64,000 nt of DNA from Agromyces badenianii. GTDB lineage: Bacteria; Actinomycetota; Actinomycetes; Actinomycetales; Microbacteriaceae. Positions 61,431 to 64,000 of the stretch are shown here, in pieces. The stretch is taken from positions 2,852,001 to 2,916,000 of the forward strand of contig NZ_CP028913.1 in assembly GCF_003070885.1 (NCBI RefSeq), written 5' to 3'. How positions within the stretch are numbered: position 1 is the first letter of the stretch; each line of letters opens with the position of its first letter. The position numbers and the translations under genes were made by a program. The notes beneath the pieces were generated by a model. It had not been told where the DNA came from. It did not search any database and was given only the letters and a program-made list of their open reading frames with translations.

Positions 61431-62690
61431 GTGACCACCACCGATCGACCCACGGGCGATCCGTTCACCGACGTGACGCTCGGCGGGCGCTACCGCCTCG
61501 ACGGCCTCATCGGCCGTGGCGGCATGGCGAGCGTGTACCGCGGCAGAGACCTTAGTCTCGGGCGGTCGGTCGCCGTGAAGATCTTCGCCGAGACGGCCGA
61601 GGGCATCGACGACGTGGCCCGGCGTCGCTCCGAGACGGCGCTGCTCGCGAGCGTCGAGCACCACGCGCTCGTGCGCCTGTACGACGCGGCGCGCGACGAG
61701 GCGAGCGGCCGCGAGTACCTCGTGATGGAGTTCGTCGACGGGCACGACCTCGGGCAGGCGCTGCGGCTCGGACCCCTCAGCCCATCGGATGCCGCGGCGC
61801 TGGCCACCGACCTCGCCGAGGCCTTGCACGTGATCCACGAACGAGGCATCGTGCACCGCGACGTGAAGCCCGCGAACGTGCTGCTCGCGCCGGCGCTGCT
61901 GCCCACTCGCACGTGGAACGCGAAGCTCGCCGATTTCGGCATCGCCCGGCTCATCGACGATGCCCGCCTCACCCGCGCCGGCACGGTCGTCGGCACCCCC
62001 GGCTACCTCAGCCCCGAACAGGTGACCGGAACCGCGCCTGGCACCGCGGCCGACGTCTACTCCCTCGGGCTGGTGCTGCTCGAGGCGCGCACGGGCCGGA
62101 CGGCATATCCCGGGCCGGCCGCCGAGTCGGCGCCAGCCCGGCTCTCGCACGATCCCGAGATCCCCGAAGCGCTCGGCGGCGAGTGGGTCGCACTGCTGCG
62201 CGCCATGACCGCCCGCGAGCCGGCTGCCCGGCCGTCGGCGCTCGAGGTCGCGATGACGGCGAGCCGGCTCGACGGGTCGGCGCGGCCGCTCGCGCGTCCA
62301 GTCGCGCCACCGGCGGCGGCTTCGGCGTCGGCGTCGGCGTCGGCCGACCCCGCGGCGACCGAACCGCTCGAAGCATCCGACGCCCCCACCGTGGTGCTGC
62401 CGGCCGAAACCGGAGCCAGAACCGGAACCGGAACCGGAACCGATGATGCGGTCGCCGCCCGCGCGGTCGCCGCCGCGATGCACTCGGCGCCGCGCCCTTC
62501 GCGTCGTTGGATGCGTCCGGCGATCGCCGTGATCCTGCTCGCCGTCATCGCGGTCGGCGCGGTGCTGCTCGTGCCGCCCGTCGTCGCGAGCCTCACCGAC
62601 CCGCCGACCGCACCGGCCGAGCCGCTGCCGAGCCTGCCCGGGGAGCTCGGCGTGCACCTCGAACAACTCGACGAAGCGGTGACCCCATGA
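61431..62690 (+). CDS. PknB-type serine/threonine protein kinase
   Basis: A 419-residue Hanks-type kinase with a GTG start. The glycine loop is LIGRGGMASVYRGRD, the ATP Lys is in SVAVKIF, the catalytic loop is IVHRDVKPANVLL, DFGIAR holds the metal Asp, and GTPGYLSPEQ is the activation segment. The domain ends near residue 280. An Ala/Thr-rich linker with a short ACCGGA repeat, one membrane helix (about 361-383) and a roughly 35-residue outer tail follow, but no PASTA domains. TACCCT lies seven bases before the start. The next gene starts within its stop codon. Confidence 0.95.
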   Translation: MTTTDRPTGDPFTDVTLGGRYRLDGLIGRGGMASVYRGRDLSLGRSVAVKIFAETAEGIDDVARRRSETALLASVEHHALVRLYDAARDEASGREYLVMEFVDGHDLGQALRLGPLSPSDAAALATDLAEALHVIHERGIVHRDVKPANVLLAPALLPTRTWNAKLADFGIARLIDDARLTRAGTVVGTPGYLSPEQVTGTAPGTAADVYSLGLVLLEARTGRTAYPGPAAESAPARLSHDPEIPEALGGEWVALLRAMTAREPAARPSALEVAMTASRLDGSARPLARPVAPPAAASASASASADPAATEPLEASDAPTVVLPAETGARTGTGTGTDDAVAARAVAAAMHSAPRPSRRWMRPAIAVILLAVIAVGAVLLVPPVVASLTDPPTAPAEPLPSLPGELGVHLEQLDEAVTP

Positions 62691-63127
62691 TGCGACTGCG
62701 ATCCCGTACGGCGCTCGGCGCCGCATTCCTCGCCGCCTCGCTCGCGTTGGGCCTCACCGCCTGCGGCCAGTCCGCCGAATCGATCGGTGCAGAGCTGCAC
62801 GCCTCGGTGGTGCAGGTCGCCGAGCGTGCCGCCTCCGGCGACTACGTCGGTGCGATCGCCGAGCTCGCACTTCTCGAGAAGGATGTGAATGCCGCCGTCG
62901 ACGACGGCACGATCGGGGCCGAGCAAGCGCAGGAGATCCGCGAGGCACTCGCGCTCGTGCAGGCCGACCTCGAAGCGGCCGAGATCGCCACCACGCCCGC
63001 GCCGACGCCGGTGGCGCCGGTCGACGACAGCGGTCCCGGGAACAGCGACGGGAACGGCAACGACAAGGGGAACAAGGGCGACAAGGGGAACAAGAACGAC
63101 AAGGGCGAGGGCAACGACGACGACTGA
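62687..63127 (+). CDS. Small lipoprotein with Asn/Lys/Asp-rich tail
   Basis: A 146-residue protein coupled to the kinase gene (ATGA overlap at 62687-62690). The signal peptide ends in the lipobox LGLTAC. A helical middle (about 30-95) with ELALLEKDVNAAVDDGTIG and EIREALALVQADLEA follows, then a proline linker and a low-complexity tail of G, N, K and D. Kinase-coupled lipoproteins of this kind may sense or be regulated by the kinase, but no family assignment is possible. Confidence 0.82.
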   Translation: MMRLRSRTALGAAFLAASLALGLTACGQSAESIGAELHASVVQVAERAASGDYVGAIAELALLEKDVNAAVDDGTIGAEQAQEIREALALVQADLEAAEIATTPAPTPVAPVDDSGPGNSDGNGNDKGNKGDKGNKNDKGEGNDDD

Positions 63128-63148
63128 CGGGTGCGTAGTCTCGGAGGC

Positions 63149-63967
63149 ATGCCTGCCCTCACCGTTCCCGGCGCCGAGCTCCACTACGAGTCATCCGGCC
63201 ACGCCTCGGCCCCCGCGTTGCTGTTCGTCCCGGCGGGCATCGCGACCCTGCGCATGTGGGACGCTCAGGTCGCGGCCCTGGCCGAGCATCATTTCGTGGC
63301 GACGTTCGACCCGCGCGGCTTCGGCGCCACCCGGCACGACGAGGCCGTGCCGTTCGCGAACCACGCCGACGCCCTCGCCGTGCTCGATCACCTCGGCATC
63401 CCTGCGGCGACCGTGATCGGTGCGAGCCGCAGCGGCAGGATCGCGCTCGACACCGCGCTCGCAGCACCCGACCGGGTGAGCGGCGTGGTGACCGTGGGCT
63501 CCGTGCCGAGCGGCTTCCCCGAGCTGCCGCTCCCCGAGGAGGAGCAGCGACGCTTCGACGAGATCGATGCCGTCGACCCCGCCATCGATGCTCCGCTCCT
63601 CGCGCGACTCGAGACGACGCTCTGGGCGGCGGGTCCGCGGCGGACCGAGTCCGAGCTCGACCCGGAGTTCGTGCGGCTGGCGCACCGACTGAACGCCCCC
63701 AATGTCGCGCATGCCGCCGACGAGGGCACCACCGTGCCGCTCGAACCGCCCGCCTACGACCGGCTCGGCGACATCCGCGTGCCTGCGCTCGTCACGGTGG
63801 GCGAGTACGACTTCAGCACCGAACTCGCGGCCTACGACCACCTGCTCGCGAACCTGCCGAGTGCGACGGGCCTTCGCCTCGAGGGCACCGCCCACCTGCC
63901 GAGCGTCGAACGGGCCGAGGAGTTCACGCGCGTGCTCGCCGGCTGGCTCGAACAGCACGGGCTCTGA
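63149..63967 (+). CDS. Alpha/beta hydrolase
   Basis: A 272-residue protein from the ATG at 63149; a GTG at 63131 would add six residues. FDPRGFGATRHDE is the usual oxyanion-side turn, and the nucleophile elbow is VIGASRSGRIAL. The Ser is in place, but the usual Gly two positions later is replaced by Ser. An Asp in VGEYDFST and the His in GTAHLPSVERAEEF complete the triad. The family is large and includes peroxidases, lactonases and esterases; substrate unknown. TAGTCT (63136-63141) lies seven bases before the ATG. The last 33 bases of the window hold nothing recognisable. Confidence 0.9.
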   Translation: MPALTVPGAELHYESSGHASAPALLFVPAGIATLRMWDAQVAALAEHHFVATFDPRGFGATRHDEAVPFANHADALAVLDHLGIPAATVIGASRSGRIALDTALAAPDRVSGVVTVGSVPSGFPELPLPEEEQRRFDEIDAVDPAIDAPLLARLETTLWAAGPRRTESELDPEFVRLAHRLNAPNVAHAADEGTTVPLEPPAYDRLGDIRVPALVTVGEYDFSTELAAYDHLLANLPSATGLRLEGTAHLPSVERAEEFTRVLAGWLEQHGL

Positions 63968-64000
63968 GGCAGCGGAAGGTCAGCGGCGCCCGGTGAACCG

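Overview
The window is high-GC DNA with almost no non-coding space. Its gene content (F420 metabolism, DUF3151 next to purA, Septum_form-type protein, MocR regulators, many genes with a TANNNT box a few bases before the start codon) points to an actinobacterium. The frequent GGATGCC/GGCATCC word and the gene families suggest Microbacteriaceae (Agromyces-like); that placement is inference. I see no rRNA, tRNA, CRISPR array, insertion sequence or prophage. No stretch longer than about 300 bases lacks a gene.

Layout. 1-3.7 kb: the end of a LytS-type sensor kinase, its LytTR regulator, a DUF485-like small subunit and a sodium:solute symporter in one tightly packed operon. 3.7-4.7 kb: a convergent GNAT acetyltransferase and a small MT0933-type protein with a strong bidirectional terminator. 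4.8-12.5 kb: a 2565-residue secreted surface protein with six DUF5979-like modules and an LPATG sorting signal. 12.6-16 kb: DUF3151-purA, divergent from argG. 16-21.3 kb: NTF2-like protein, CorA, a SpoU/TrmH methylase, an mntH-mntR manganese operon with a paired palindromic operator over the mntH start, and a NagD-type HAD phosphatase. 21.3-26.9 kb: a leftward operon pyrE - proline-rich Septum_form-like membrane protein - rbsK - nucleoside hydrolase, fitting nucleoside/ribose salvage. 27-30.5 kb: peptidase E, a Dcu-type C4-dicarboxylate carrier and a ThrE-type exporter, translationally coupled. 30.7-33.3 kb: a 40-residue membrane peptide, a LysR regulator, an enoyl-CoA hydratase and a CinA-C amidohydrolase.

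33.4-45.3 kb is a nine-gene leftward operon with a divergent MocR regulator. It encodes beta-ureidopropionase-like amidohydrolase, dihydropyrimidinase, an LLM-class flavin/F420 oxidoreductase, an ABC importer with two different permeases, a class III aminotransferase and (methyl)malonate-semialdehyde dehydrogenase. Together these give reductive pyrimidine catabolism from dihydrouracil/dihydrothymine onward. No ordinary dihydropyrimidine dehydrogenase is present, so the LLM enzyme is a candidate for the missing reduction step.

45.3-48.8 kb: an EF-G-like GTPase, a DeoR regulator and a DUF4406-like protein. 48.9-60 kb: a coenzyme F420 region with cofD, a putative F420-0 ABC importer behind a potentially structured leader, F420-dependent glucose-6-phosphate dehydrogenase, cofC, a second LLM enzyme and a single-domain cofE. 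It is interrupted by an ABC-2 exporter with a LolA/RseB-like partner. 60-64 kb: DUF6328 protein, exonuclease III, a serine/threonine kinase with a translationally coupled lipoprotein, and an alpha/beta hydrolase.

A palindromic intergenic element occurs twice (31.9 and 48.8 kb). Its two arm differences are both compensated, which suggests a selected hairpin or protein-binding palindrome.
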